Below, one piece after another: positions 38,109 through 48,215 of a stretch of DNA of 64,000 nt. Both the position numbers and the translations under genes were made by a program. The notes beneath the pieces were generated by a model. The model ran no database searches. It saw nothing but the letters and a program-made list of their open reading frames with translations, and had not been told where the DNA came from. Positions within the stretch are counted from its first letter, which is position 1. Each line of letters starts with the position of its first letter. Source of the DNA: Paraspadella gotoi (Eukaryota > Chaetognatha); assembly GCA_051294375.1 (NCBI GenBank), contig CM119263.1, positions 7,798,635 to 7,862,634 on the forward strand. Direction: 5' to 3'.

Positions 38109-38640
38109 ATAATTAAAGTCTTTGAAACATTCACGTACTTTTACGACGCGGAGGAACAATATTCCTGCCTATAAAACCTACATCCGGTAAACAGAACCAG
38201 TACGCGCGGTTTATATAGAAATGGTTTGGTCGAAACAAAAAACAAAACAAAACCAAAAACGGAGGAAGAAGGATTCAATATTTCTTTCACTCTTTTGGAC
38301 TAATGGATCATTGGTTCGTTAAGGAGCAAATTACCTGCAACAACAAAGAAAGGAAGAGCAGAAGAAGAAAAAAGAAAGGAAAGAAACGTTTTTGCGGGCA
38401 TTTCCGCTCCGGCGGCGATGCCCAAAAATGGAAGATCACATTCTTTTCGAAGGATTTGAGGTTTTCAGAGAGGCTTGGAAATCGGCAAAAGAAAATAAAA
38501 GGCCGAAATGCCAAATACTAATGGAACTGAGGCGCTGGTGAAGGTTCAGCGGATGCATGGGCACGAGCATTTACGCGAGGGGCTCCCTTGTAATAAGGAC
38601 GAGAGCATTTTTGTCCGCGTTGGTGTGAGAGCGCGCAAAG
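37320..38640 (+). repeat. Direct duplication, block D copy 1
   Basis: Matches 41037-42350: CGATCCTGGCGCCG and the following sequence, a CGATCGATCGATC run (about 37953), a (CT)n tract at 38021-38105 and the segment ending GTCCGCGTT. Small indels break every frame between copies. Confidence 0.85.
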
Positions 38641-38869
38641 AACAATCTTTATATAAAAGGCGGAAGGTGCCGTGGACGCGGATATGAGGACTTGATCAGA
38701 GGACTGGAACTCGAGAGAGACAGAAGACAGGTGAGATACGTCTTTGGTATCACATGTATCGATAACAATGATATAGTGGACATGTAATTCATCACGGCTA
38801 TCACCGTGTTAGAACGGCAGATCACATTTAAAAATGTCTCGTGAAAAGCAACAACAAGTATATGACGTA

Positions 38870-40330
38870 AATTGTAGTTTGTTCAATCAGAAAAGCTCAA
38901 GAGTTATTTTGCACATATGTTAGTAACTTCTAGCCAGATACAATAACTTCAAATCGTCCTAATAATGTGGCAACTCGCAAAAACTTTTTGCTGGATATAT
39001 TTCTATTGAATCCTAGAAAACGAGGAGTCCGTCAAACGTATTGGAAGGATCCCTGTGAGCATATTAAATCTCTCGGTTCATTTACCTCTCTTGTATTCTC
39101 TGAAAAGTTCGCATGATCGTACGATTCGTCTGAATGATATCGCGCTGTTGCTTCGCCCATTCGCAACAGCTTCCGTGGGTTTTATCCCTCTTTCATCTCT
39201 CGTCTCTTTTCATGTGCTTTCTTCACATCATCGGTCGTATTAGTCTATCTCAGCTGAAGTCAAACATTACGGCCAGGTAAACATTCGTCCTATATATTCC
39301 GTTCTGAACCCTACAAGAATCATCAACAACAAGGATGTACCCTCGCTCGTCCTTTTCTTTTTTGACGTCATTTACGCATCGTCTCATACACCTCATAGTC
39401 AGTGTCAACAATTTGGTAGGTTCATTTAATATTATTTTTGATACGATTACACTGACCGGTGAAACTGCAATGTGTATGGGATCGTCACGGGTGTTGATCT
39501 GTTATTTGCAAAGACTACGGAGATAAAAACATTTTAACTTGGTAACCTGAACGTTTAAAGCCTATCTCATTATTATTGTCCATCCTTTTACTCCTCTCTC
39601 TCCTGCTTCTCCTGTCTTCTTTCTCTCTCTTCTCTCTCCCTCAGTTCTGCATCTCTAACATCTGTCTCTACGTACTCTACGCCACCCCCGTCCACAGAAT
39701 CCAGGACCAAGGTGTTCCGCTTAGCGATAAAACTCAGAACGATTTGGGAATCTATTCCTACTATCCATGCGCTGTAGTTGTTGCGTGACAATCACGGCAG
39801 TGAAAAATGGAATGGGGATCATGGACGGTAGATCTGTTGCAAGAGTGACGAGAAAAACGAAACTTGGAAGACGCTGAACTTAAAGCTATCTCATTTATTT
39901 TAGATGTCCTCCTCCTTTCTCTCCTCTCCGTCTTCTCTCTCGCTAGCTCTGCGTACTCTCTCCCTTCAACCCCCCTCGCGCCCGAGCTAGAGCCAGACAG
40001 AGTCGTGCGATTAAATCGAACAAGATAAGGATTGGAGACATGTCTGCTTAAGTTCATAATTAAGCTCAAGAGCAGAAAACTTTTCTCCGCCCGGTCTCAC
40101 GCTGATCATCTCTCAAAAAAAGTTGCCAACGGAAAACCACGAAATGATTTTTATAAGGACATTGGAAACAACTGTTATAAGTCCGAGAATCATTGCTTTG
40201 ATAAAAAAAAAGAGGTCTACGAAACAGCGACTAAAACTCGATTTACGAAGCCAACCCCTATATAAAATAGTTGATACTGGGTACTTCGGATATTCAGATA
40301 CGGCTGATGATGCTTTTTGACCCAGATAGG
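38870..40330. repeat. Degenerate, partly reiterated relative of 42690-43300
   Basis: Landmarks of 42690-43300, such as CTCAAATCGTCCTAA, an AACAAGG...CCCTCGCTC stretch and AAAGCTATCTCATTATTAT, recur here with many indels. The part before CT-rich sequence occurs twice (about 39560 and about 39870). No gene is visible; the 102- and 77-codon frames around 39761-40265 are unsupported. Confidence 0.6.
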
Positions 40331-40521
40331 ATCTGAGATTTCTAACTTTCTCTCCGTCGGGGAAATCGACATCGACTCTATTTATTCCCTGAAAATCCTT
40401 CTCATCGCTCCCTATAATCGATATATATGATATGGTTGAAAGAGGCGAGGCGAGCGACTGATTAGGGTTAAGGCAGCTGGCAAGAACTCAGATTGCAACA
40501 GCGGGCAGCCAGCGCCCAAAG

Positions 40522-40701
40522 ATGTCGAAAAAAGTACGAGCTTGTTTGTGTTTCGTCTTTTGTTGTGCGGCGACGCAAGCCTCGGGAAATCCTCCTCCTT
40601 GTGGGAGATTTGCAAGGACGGATCGGACTTCAACCCACCATCACCTGGCAACTATAGGTGCAGTATCTTTCCCACTTCTGATTCACTTTTCACTTCACTA
40701 A
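40522..40701 (+). CDS. Candidate small secreted peptide ORF, 59 codons
   Basis: Not recognised. ATG in a favourable context (CAAAGATGTC) opens a frame with a short basic start (MSKKVRA), a hydrophobic, cysteine-bearing core (CLCFVFCCAA) and small residues before a polar, histidine- and proline-containing tail. This looks like a signal peptide followed by a short mature part. An overlapping frame beginning at 40542 is also open for 60 codons and reads equally well, so at most one is real. It lies outside the clear duplications. No splice partner found. Confidence 0.2.
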   Translation: MSKKVRACLCFVFCCAATQASGNPPPCGRFARTDRTSTHHHLATIGAVSFPLLIHFSLH

Positions 40702-41011
40702 GAGTCCTAAATGGATTGACGTAAAGATCCACCATCCGTTCTCAGCGGCCATGTTGGTGCGCTCGGGAGCAATTTATTCGGCTCCCAACCCAAAGGTCCT
40801 GCGCCTTTGTGTTTCTTGCCCCCTCTTGGTGGTACAGCCTAAGTTAAAATGGACGAGGCGCTTAACCCGCCTGTACACGGTGTTACAGTCTTGATCGCAA
40901 ACTCAGGACTGCTTATATGAACCGTTCTGTCACTAACGGCATATGTATAATGACTGGTCTCTCGCTGATAGCACACTCCCCGGAACCCATAAAATAGAGC
41001 TAGAACGCCTT

Positions 41012-41036
41012 NNNNNNNNNNNNNNNNNNNNNNNNN
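41012..41036. other. Assembly gap (25 N)
   Basis: Fixed-size join. Sequence to its right starts directly inside block D (matching about 37310), so this is a contig end within a duplicated block. Confidence 0.95.
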
Positions 41037-41747
41037 TCTGAATTCTCGATCCTGGCGCCGCAGTTCGCCCTCCGCATCCTTTCCCAGACGAACGCAATTT
41101 GGCGTGAGCGTGACTTACCCTTCGCTCCCCCTTACCCTCTACGATCTCTCTCTCTCTCACTCAACCTCATTTGCATGTTTGGTCACGTTCTGTCACGATC
41201 GGTCACGTTGGCTCACGCGTCTCACGTGTCTGATTTGTAACGGAATACCGATAGTTAGGGCTGATAGTAAATAAGGTTTAGTAAATTTTAATATATTTAA
41301 GACAATACATGCGTGACTTTATTTACCTTTCGTCCAATTTTATTGTTTGAATATATAGACATATTTTAAAATCAAATCGGGGTAGAAAAACTTTTAATTG
41401 ACAACTTGAGCTTTGTCGGTACGAGAGTCTTTACGCGAATCGACGTCAACTCTAATCTTATCTCAGCCACGACTAGAACTGACCGGAAAAGTGAGTTAGC
41501 CAACGTGACATGTGACCGTTACGGTGACGAACCTCGCTAGTCAATAGGGATGAAGACATGGTGCTCGAATCAGCATGTAGCAGAACGGAGCGGGGGGCGA
41601 GGAGGGTCGCTCTGACTCGGGTTTGCATCATCGTACGCGATCGGGGCCTCACTCGATCCCTCGATCGATCGATCTTCCCGCTGCAGCCACTTCCGGAGCG
41701 TTGACTCAATTTGCATATACAGTATCGGTATCTCTATTCCCTTCTCT

Positions 41748-41835
<88 letters not shown>

Positions 41836-42350
41836 CATAATTAAAGTCTCTTGAAACATTCACGTATCTTTACGACGCGGAGGAACGATATTCCTGCCTA
41901 TAAAACCTACATCCGGGTAAACAGAACCAGTACGCGCGGTTTATATAGAAATGGTTTCGAAACAAAAACAAACAAACAAAAACGGAGGAAAGAAGGATTC
42001 AATATTTCTTTCACTCTTTTGGACTTAATTGGATCATTGGTTCGTTTAAGGAGCCAAATTACTGAACAACAAAAGAAAGGAAAGCAGAAGAAGAAAAAAA
42101 AAAGGAAAGAAACGTTTTGCGGGCATTTCCGCTCCGGCGGGCGATGCCCCAAAATATAAGACACATTCTTTTTCGAAGGGATTTGAGGTTTTTCAGAGAG
42201 GCCTTGGAAATGGGCAAAAGAAATAAAAGCCAAAAGCCAAATACTAATGGAACGTGGGCCGCTGGTGAAGGTTCAGCGATGCATGGGCACGACATTACCG
42301 AGGGGCCCCCTTGTAATAAGGACGAAGAGCTTTTGTCCGCGTTTAACGCG
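41037..42350 (+). repeat. Direct duplication, block D copy 2
   Basis: Second copy of 37320-38640. Its (CT)n at 41743-41829 is longer and purer than the equivalent at 38021-38105. Confidence 0.85.
41743..41829. repeat. (CT)n microsatellite, nearly perfect
   Basis: About 85 bp of CT. In the other copy of the block the array is interrupted by extra T-rich units. Confidence 0.9.
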
Positions 42351-42689
42351 AAAAAATCTTAAAAGCGAAGTCGCCTGGAGAGAGAGAGAGCGAGAGAGAG
42401 AGACAGAGACAGAGAGAGATTTCTTTGGAACAGATCGAACAATGAAAGCGTATTCATCGCGCAATGACTTTAGACCGGCGCTCATTTAACTGTGGTAAAG
42501 CAAAACAAGAAGACGAAATGTATTTGTCGACAGAAAAAGCAAGATTTATTTTTTTGTATTTTTTAAGTTTTATAGCTAGACTTACAAATTTTAGTGAATT
42601 TTTATTACAAAGACATGTTTGTTTGTTTACAAATTATAACGACATATTCATAACGAATTATACGTAAAATCTGTAACTGTATATTTATC

Positions 42690-43249
42690 TGCAATCTGTA
42701 ACTTCCGCAAAGGAAAACCTCAAATCGTCCTAAAAGTGCACTCAAACTTTTTGCTGAATAGTTTTTGATTTGAAAACGAGAGCGAAAACTTTTTGAGGTC
42801 CACTTTGGATAAATCGGCATTTGTACCTCATGATTTGATTTTTAAGTTACGCAATGACGACGACGACGATGACGCCGATGTCTCCCATCCAACGCTTCGT
42901 GGTTTATCCCCTTTTCTCCCTCTTTTCATTGTTTTCCATCCTGGCGATTAGCCCGATCGCTGGGTCAACATTCGGGTCAACATTCGGTCCTTTTATTCCG
43001 TTCCTTGACCCTAAAAGATCACTCAACCAACAAGGCGGATGGAACCCTCGCTCTTTTTTTTTTGACATAATACGATGGTTCCATCCCTCATGCATCACAC
43101 ATTTGAAGGTCATTAAAAACTTCTGAACGAACACTGACCGAAAATGGAATGGATGGATTGATGACGGATTGATTGATTATTGCAAAGTAGACGAGAAAAA
43201 CAAACTTGGAAACCTGAACTAAAGCTATCTCATTATTATGTCCCTCCTT

Positions 43250-43283
<34 letters not shown>

Positions 43284-43300
43284 CACCCCCCCTGCCCACG
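42690..43300. repeat. Less degenerate relative of 38870-39990
   Basis: Shares ordered landmarks with 38870-39990, ending in (CT)n at 43249-43283. The two parts follow block D in both places, so the whole 37.3-39.9 kb and 41.0-43.3 kb regions are probably one larger duplication. Confidence 0.6.
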
Positions 43301-45569
43301 ATCCAGACAAGTCTTGCGATAAAAAAGGTAAACGATTTGGACGAATCGTAGTTCCGCCTTCTGTCGCTCTATTTGGTGGGTACTGTCACGAGCCTCACCT
43401 CCGTCAGCGCAAAATTTATGGGCATCGATCATCCATGAACCTCCTCTTCAACTCACCATAGAATCTTGGCCTATCTCTCCATGGAATGTCGATGGTCGAA
43501 CGACTATGATAAATAACTGGCACTCGCGAATGGAGACGAAACTTGTTCAATGATCAAACTTGTTCATAATTTAAACGATATATATTATATATCTCCTTAT
43601 TTTAAAAATTCATACAACAGTGAATTAAAACTAATTTCCTTTTTTTCACTCATTACGATTCTCTCAGACGACAGATGTTCCTCGGCTTAAAATTTATTGA
43701 GTCCGACATATGAATAATGGATTCCACGGAGCAAGTACAACGATGATTTTCACGCTCTTCTCCGAATGGGCTATCCTTCCTGCCATCTCTGATCAATGTT
43801 CTCCATATCAAATCGATTACTAATGCTTTTTCTTGACGCGAGATGACAAATGCTTTATGAACATCGCCCAAACAGGAAGAGATTGTGACCTCGCACGTCA
43901 GTTTCGTGAAAAATCATTTCTGATTGCGATAAGCCTGTTGATTTCATGTATGATTAAAAGGGATTAAATATTTTTGAATGACGGGTCTTACAAGTTTAAA
44001 TAACTTGGTTTTTCTTTATAAGCTAATAAGTGTATGTTTCAAAAACTTTTGTTTAAATATACAGTCCTTTTTTATTTAAAATTGAAGCAAAATCAACAAA
44101 AATAACAGCAATAATAATAATAATAATTATAATAATAATAAACTATTTTGTGAAATTAGCTTTAGGTTTAGCTCTGAAGATACCAGTTTATATCAGTTTA
44201 TCATTTCTATCGATTTTTTCAACTACGGAATCCGGTTAAGATTGTATCTCGATTCTCCAGCAAAGGCCAATGTTACAGAACGACAGCTTGTTCTCAGATC
44301 TGTATATTATATCAGTTGTACATACTCTTCGACGTAAAACTGTTTCTTATCCCTTTGAGAGCAAATGTTTGTTCAGGGTGAGTCCAGCGATAAAGGAGCC
44401 TCGACCCGAATCTTTCTTTTCCTTACCCTCTCACAGCCACGCTGTCCTCGAAGCCCCGCCGCTTCCCTTTCCCTCTCGCCTTATGTCCACTTATTTCGTT
44501 GGGTTTTATTTAATACGGCATAACCTCGACGGAAGGGAGCCGGGCTTTTTATCGTCCAATCAAACTCGGCTCCGTGACTCAGGGCATTTCGGCGCGACTC
44601 GCGGCATTTCGGAGCGACTCGCCGCATTCCGACGCATTCGATGCAACTGGTCAACGGCGCTCGTTGGGGCCCAAATGTATTTTCTTTTTACTTTTTTTTT
44701 GTTTGATAAGCGGACGAGATTTCTTCGGGATAAAATTTCTTCAGAATACAATGGAAATTTGGTTGCGCCGCAATCGGTCGTACAAATGTGCTCTTACCCA
44801 AAATAAAATAAAATAATAAAATAATAAAATAATAAAATCAAATAAAATCAAATCACTTTTGTAACAAAGATCAACAAAGACGAAAATCGAGAGTTATAGT
44901 TCATATTTTTAAGGTTTATCTTGACCGATATAGGAAAGTTACTAAAAGAGTTTAATGGAGGATGAAATAAAAAATAGCATGTTTACTGTATAATTTGTAT
45001 CTTGGTTGTACCAATTTCATAAATAAAAATAAAACAACAACACGTTTCCTCTTCTATTAATTTTAAAAGTTGAAATAAAATCTAAATCGAAATACTTTTT
45101 GTATTAGAGTTGCAGAAACTATTAGAGAATAAATTACTAAAATTTAAAATTTAAAATTTTTAAAATCATAACCAAAATCGACAAATAATGAAAAAAAAAT
45201 GCGTTAATATAATTTAACTAATTAATACTTAGCGTACACGCGACTGAAGATGAGTTGTAAGAAAGATAAAAAAAAGGCGGCAAGGAAACAAAGAAACATT
45301 TTGCCCTAAAGGAGACAAAGGGTGTCAGGAGGATGTAAAAACAAACATCGACACTCCCGCCAGCAAGCGTTGGGTTCAAAGCGGGAAGGTTGATCATCTT
45401 TCTCTTACCTTCGACGGCAGGTGACGATGTTGCAGTTTAACAAGAAGAAGAGTCGAGCACGAAGGCTCTTTAGTTTTATAGTTTTTAATAAGTTATGATT
45501 AACAAACACTTGGCTTTAGAGTAGAGTTAAATAAATTTTGTTATTTGTGATAAACAGAATTTCTTAAAA
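43301..45569. other. No gene seen
   Basis: AT-rich unique sequence with (AAT)n at 44108-44145, a 20-bp minisatellite of about 2.8 units at 44584-44640 (GCATTTCGG...CGACTCGC), and an AAATA-rich run at 44800-44850. The 178-codon frame at 44270-44806 has no domain and ends in low-complexity DNA; I do not call it. Confidence 0.5.
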
Positions 45570-45571
45570 TA

Positions 45572-46001
45572 CAGGGAGGTCCAGCTCCTATGGGACTAAC
45601 TTCAAGTGCTTACAGCGCAGCAGGAAACAAGGGATTATATTTGAAATTAAGTTATTTGAAATTAAAGACAAATCTTGATACATCAAATATTTATTTTTTT
45701 TATTTTTTTTTTATTGTTCAGACAAGTTAAGTTAAATTTTCTTTCAATCGATAATATCTGAAAAATCCACAGGGAAGCAGAATGTCCGACGCATCCCCTT
45801 CTAGAACTGTTGAATTTTGTGACATCAAGAATAATGACAGAAATGACAGCATTCCCTACTGGCGTGGTCTAAAACGCATATGTCACCTTCTCTGAACCTT
45901 TGGAGATTTTTTAAAAGTGTACTAATTTTCATAGGATTGTCTTTTTACTTACCCATCCAAACGATTTTTAAAGTTAGTCCCAAAAGAGCTGGACCTCCCT
46001 G
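45572..46001. mobile_element. MITE with 31-bp terminal inverted repeats, TA target site
   Basis: The element begins CAGGGAGGTCCAGCTC and its reverse complement ends the same way. The inverted repeats extend 31 bp with two mismatches (both ending GGGACTAACTT). The dinucleotide TA flanks it on both sides (45570-45571 and 46002-46003), the target duplication expected of the Tc1/mariner superfamily. The 430-bp interior has no transposase frame, so it is a non-autonomous, miniature element. No second copy was seen in this window. Confidence 0.88.
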
Positions 46002-46003
46002 TA

Positions 46004-47732
46004 TAAACTCTATTTAAAATTGCTGGAAAAAATTTTCAAAGAACAGAGTAAACACAGTTGTTTGGCTGAGTGCCCATTACTTCAGCAATACACTTTAAAA
46101 GGTCCGACACCATATGATGTAAGGGACCAGACTGTCGGTATTCAGCTCCTCCCTGTCCTCCAGAGGACTCGTAGATTGGCTAAGGAGAACAAAGGCCGCG
46201 ACAGTCAGCTGATTCCTCTCCTTTTTATTGTGGCCCATGGATGAAAAGATTTTCTTTCGTCTTCTTTAGGGCTTAGACCGAGTCGAGGGTATTTACTCTC
46301 AAACGTCGAGAAAAGGTATTGGCGCCAGGTTATTGGTCACAAATCAACCAATCACAGATCGCCTTGAATTTTAAAAGAAAACTATCGTAACTAACGTAAC
46401 TTACGTAAGACCTATCTTATATACTAATCTTAAACAATCAAACAAACAAAATTTATATAAAATCGACAATAGTCTTCGAACTAATTAACGAGGCAAGCAT
46501 CTAACCCGACGCCGCCTTAACTCAATAGTACCCTCTCATATCAGGACCTGCAACATCGTTCGCCCCGTTTCGAGGGTAGGGAGCATTCTTGACCCAACCC
46601 TCTAAAACGCACTCGACATTTAACAGGCACGGGCGCCCGCCAAGTCCAGTCTTCTTCAACGGCAAAGAATATCTAGACTTCGAGCCCTTTTTACGTCTTG
46701 ACGAGCCTTTCAGAATTCCAGACGAAGGGTTCTTTCACATCACGGGGTAAGTCAACGGCGCAAAGTTGGCTTCTCAAATTTTTTTTTATCCCTCGTTTCT
46801 GTTTCTTCTTGGCCGAACGAATTCTGACGAGAACACGTTAATCCACCGAAGAAAGGTTCGAAGGGGTAAGGGAAGGGGGGGCAAAGGAAGCCTAAAAGGG
46901 CAAGGGATAAAAAAAATTGAAAAAAGAGGAAATCAGAAGAGGGGAAGAAAAAGAGGAATGGGTAGAAGAGGGAGAAGTGAAGGAAGTAACGAAAGCCAAC
47001 GAAGAGTAAGACGAAGTCGAAGAGGCCCCCTCTCCCTGTTTAATGAAAAAAAAAAAAGTTTCCCTCCATATTCTCGTGGAAGAGTTTTCTCTTCCTTTTC
47101 TGCCTCGATAAGATAATGAACCTCTTCTTCGAATGGACTCCCTTTTCGTAACCGCAGGAGCCGCGTAAGCCGCAGCCACAGCCTCCGCTGTTTACTTCGT
47201 TCTCGCTGCGAGCGAAAATAAAGCCGCTGCTGCGGTGGCCGCTGCTTCTTTCGGAGCCGCGCAACAGCTGGAGATCGAAACGGAGAGAGAGGGAGAGAGA
47301 CGAGTTTTGAAAGCGAAAAGGAGAGAGGGAGAGCGAGAAAAAAAAAAGTCGCGGTTTGGCTCGTATTAGGTTTTTACAAATCTGTCGTCCTGGTCGTCGT
47401 CGTTTTCGTCGTCGCGTCTGCACTGAACTTTTTTGGTGTTCGTCGTCGTGGTGGTCGTCGTGATCGTCGTCTCATCGGCGGCATCCGTTCTCTCCTCATT
47501 CCCTATTCTCTCCTTCGTCGAGAGTCTTCGTGTCTCTGTCTCTCTCAGTCTCACTCTCTTCCCCTTCCTCTCAGTCTCTTCGTCTCTTCATTTCTCTTCT
47601 TTCTCGCCCCCGCACCATATATACTCCATCGGCATCCCAGATTCGTCTCATTCCCCCACTGAAGTCGTTTCCGAGTCACGTCTTCCTCCGTCTCGTCGAA
47701 CGCTCTCTCTCTATCTCTCCGCTCAGAGCCTT
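46004..47732. other. Intergenic region upstream of the Cdc25 gene
   Basis: No recognisable gene. A 74-codon frame at 46020-46244 is unsupported. From about 47100 the sequence becomes GC-rich with trinucleotide-like runs (GCTGCTGCGGTGGCCGC near 47225; CGTCGT near 47440) and then CT-rich to 47720, as is common near animal promoters. The frames here are low-complexity. Confidence 0.5.
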
Positions 47733-47772
47733 TATAAAAAGCCATCCAACTCTCTCGTCGACTTTCATTCTA
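47733..47772 (+). promoter_or_regulatory. Core promoter of the Cdc25 gene (TATA box and initiator)
   Basis: TATAAAAA at 47733-47740, and an initiator-like CTTTCATTCT with its A at 47767, about 34 bp downstream: normal spacing for a TATA-Inr promoter. The first coding ATG is 147 bp further on. The start site itself is inferred. Confidence 0.55.
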
Positions 47773-47810
47773 CTCTCGTCAAATACAGAGAACTCTGAAA
47801 AACATTCTCC

Positions 47811-47831
47811 ATGTTGTGGCGAAACGAATAA
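47811..47831 (+). other. Short upstream ORF in the Cdc25 leader
   Basis: First ATG after the inferred start site; it opens a six-codon frame (MLWRNE) and stops 82 bp before the main ATG at 47914. If the promoter call is right, ribosomes must pass or reinitiate after it, a possible layer of translational control. Confidence 0.4.
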
Positions 47832-47913
47832 ACTTTGAAAGGAAACTCGAAAAGGTTTTATTTACCTTTTCCACTGGATTTGATTTTTACCCGCGAAACG
47901 AGGAACCTCCGTC

Positions 47914-48215
47914 ATGCTTTCCCTGTCCTCGTCACCCCGGTTCGTCTTCGCCGATTCCGGATCACGTCTTAACGCTGACCGAGGGTTCCCTAGTCCCGAC
48001 GCCGAAATGGACGACGCCCATTTCCCCACCGTGCGCTCTTTCGACGCCGAACACGCGCGTTTTCCCTTCAAGCGTCAGGACGCCGTGGCGTCGGAATCGC
48101 CCGTCGGGCCGAAGATTGAGGACTTGATGCTGAGGGCGTCGCTCATGAAAATCCGGGCGTCGCCGGCGACCACGCCTCTACAGAACATCTCCAACGGACA
48201 GTCGCCTGTCATTGC
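47914..48215 (+). CDS. Cdc25 exon 1
   Basis: Start exon, ending in a strong donor (GCGTAAGTAT) after two bases of a codon. The residues after the second possible start (MDDAHFPTVRSFD) are acidic and then basic, and the end (ASPATTPLQNISN) has TP sites typical of Cdk-regulated Cdc25 N-termini. The first 31 codons may be untranslated if 48007 is used. Confidence 0.85.

Noticed and set aside
44270-44806. 178-codon frame on the + strand
   Set aside because: No domain; part comes from a minisatellite and its end from AT-rich repeat. No splice or promoter evidence.
46020-46244. 74-codon frame right after the MITE, considered as a transposase remnant
   Set aside because: No DDE-type motif or helix-turn-helix; it lies outside the terminal repeats.
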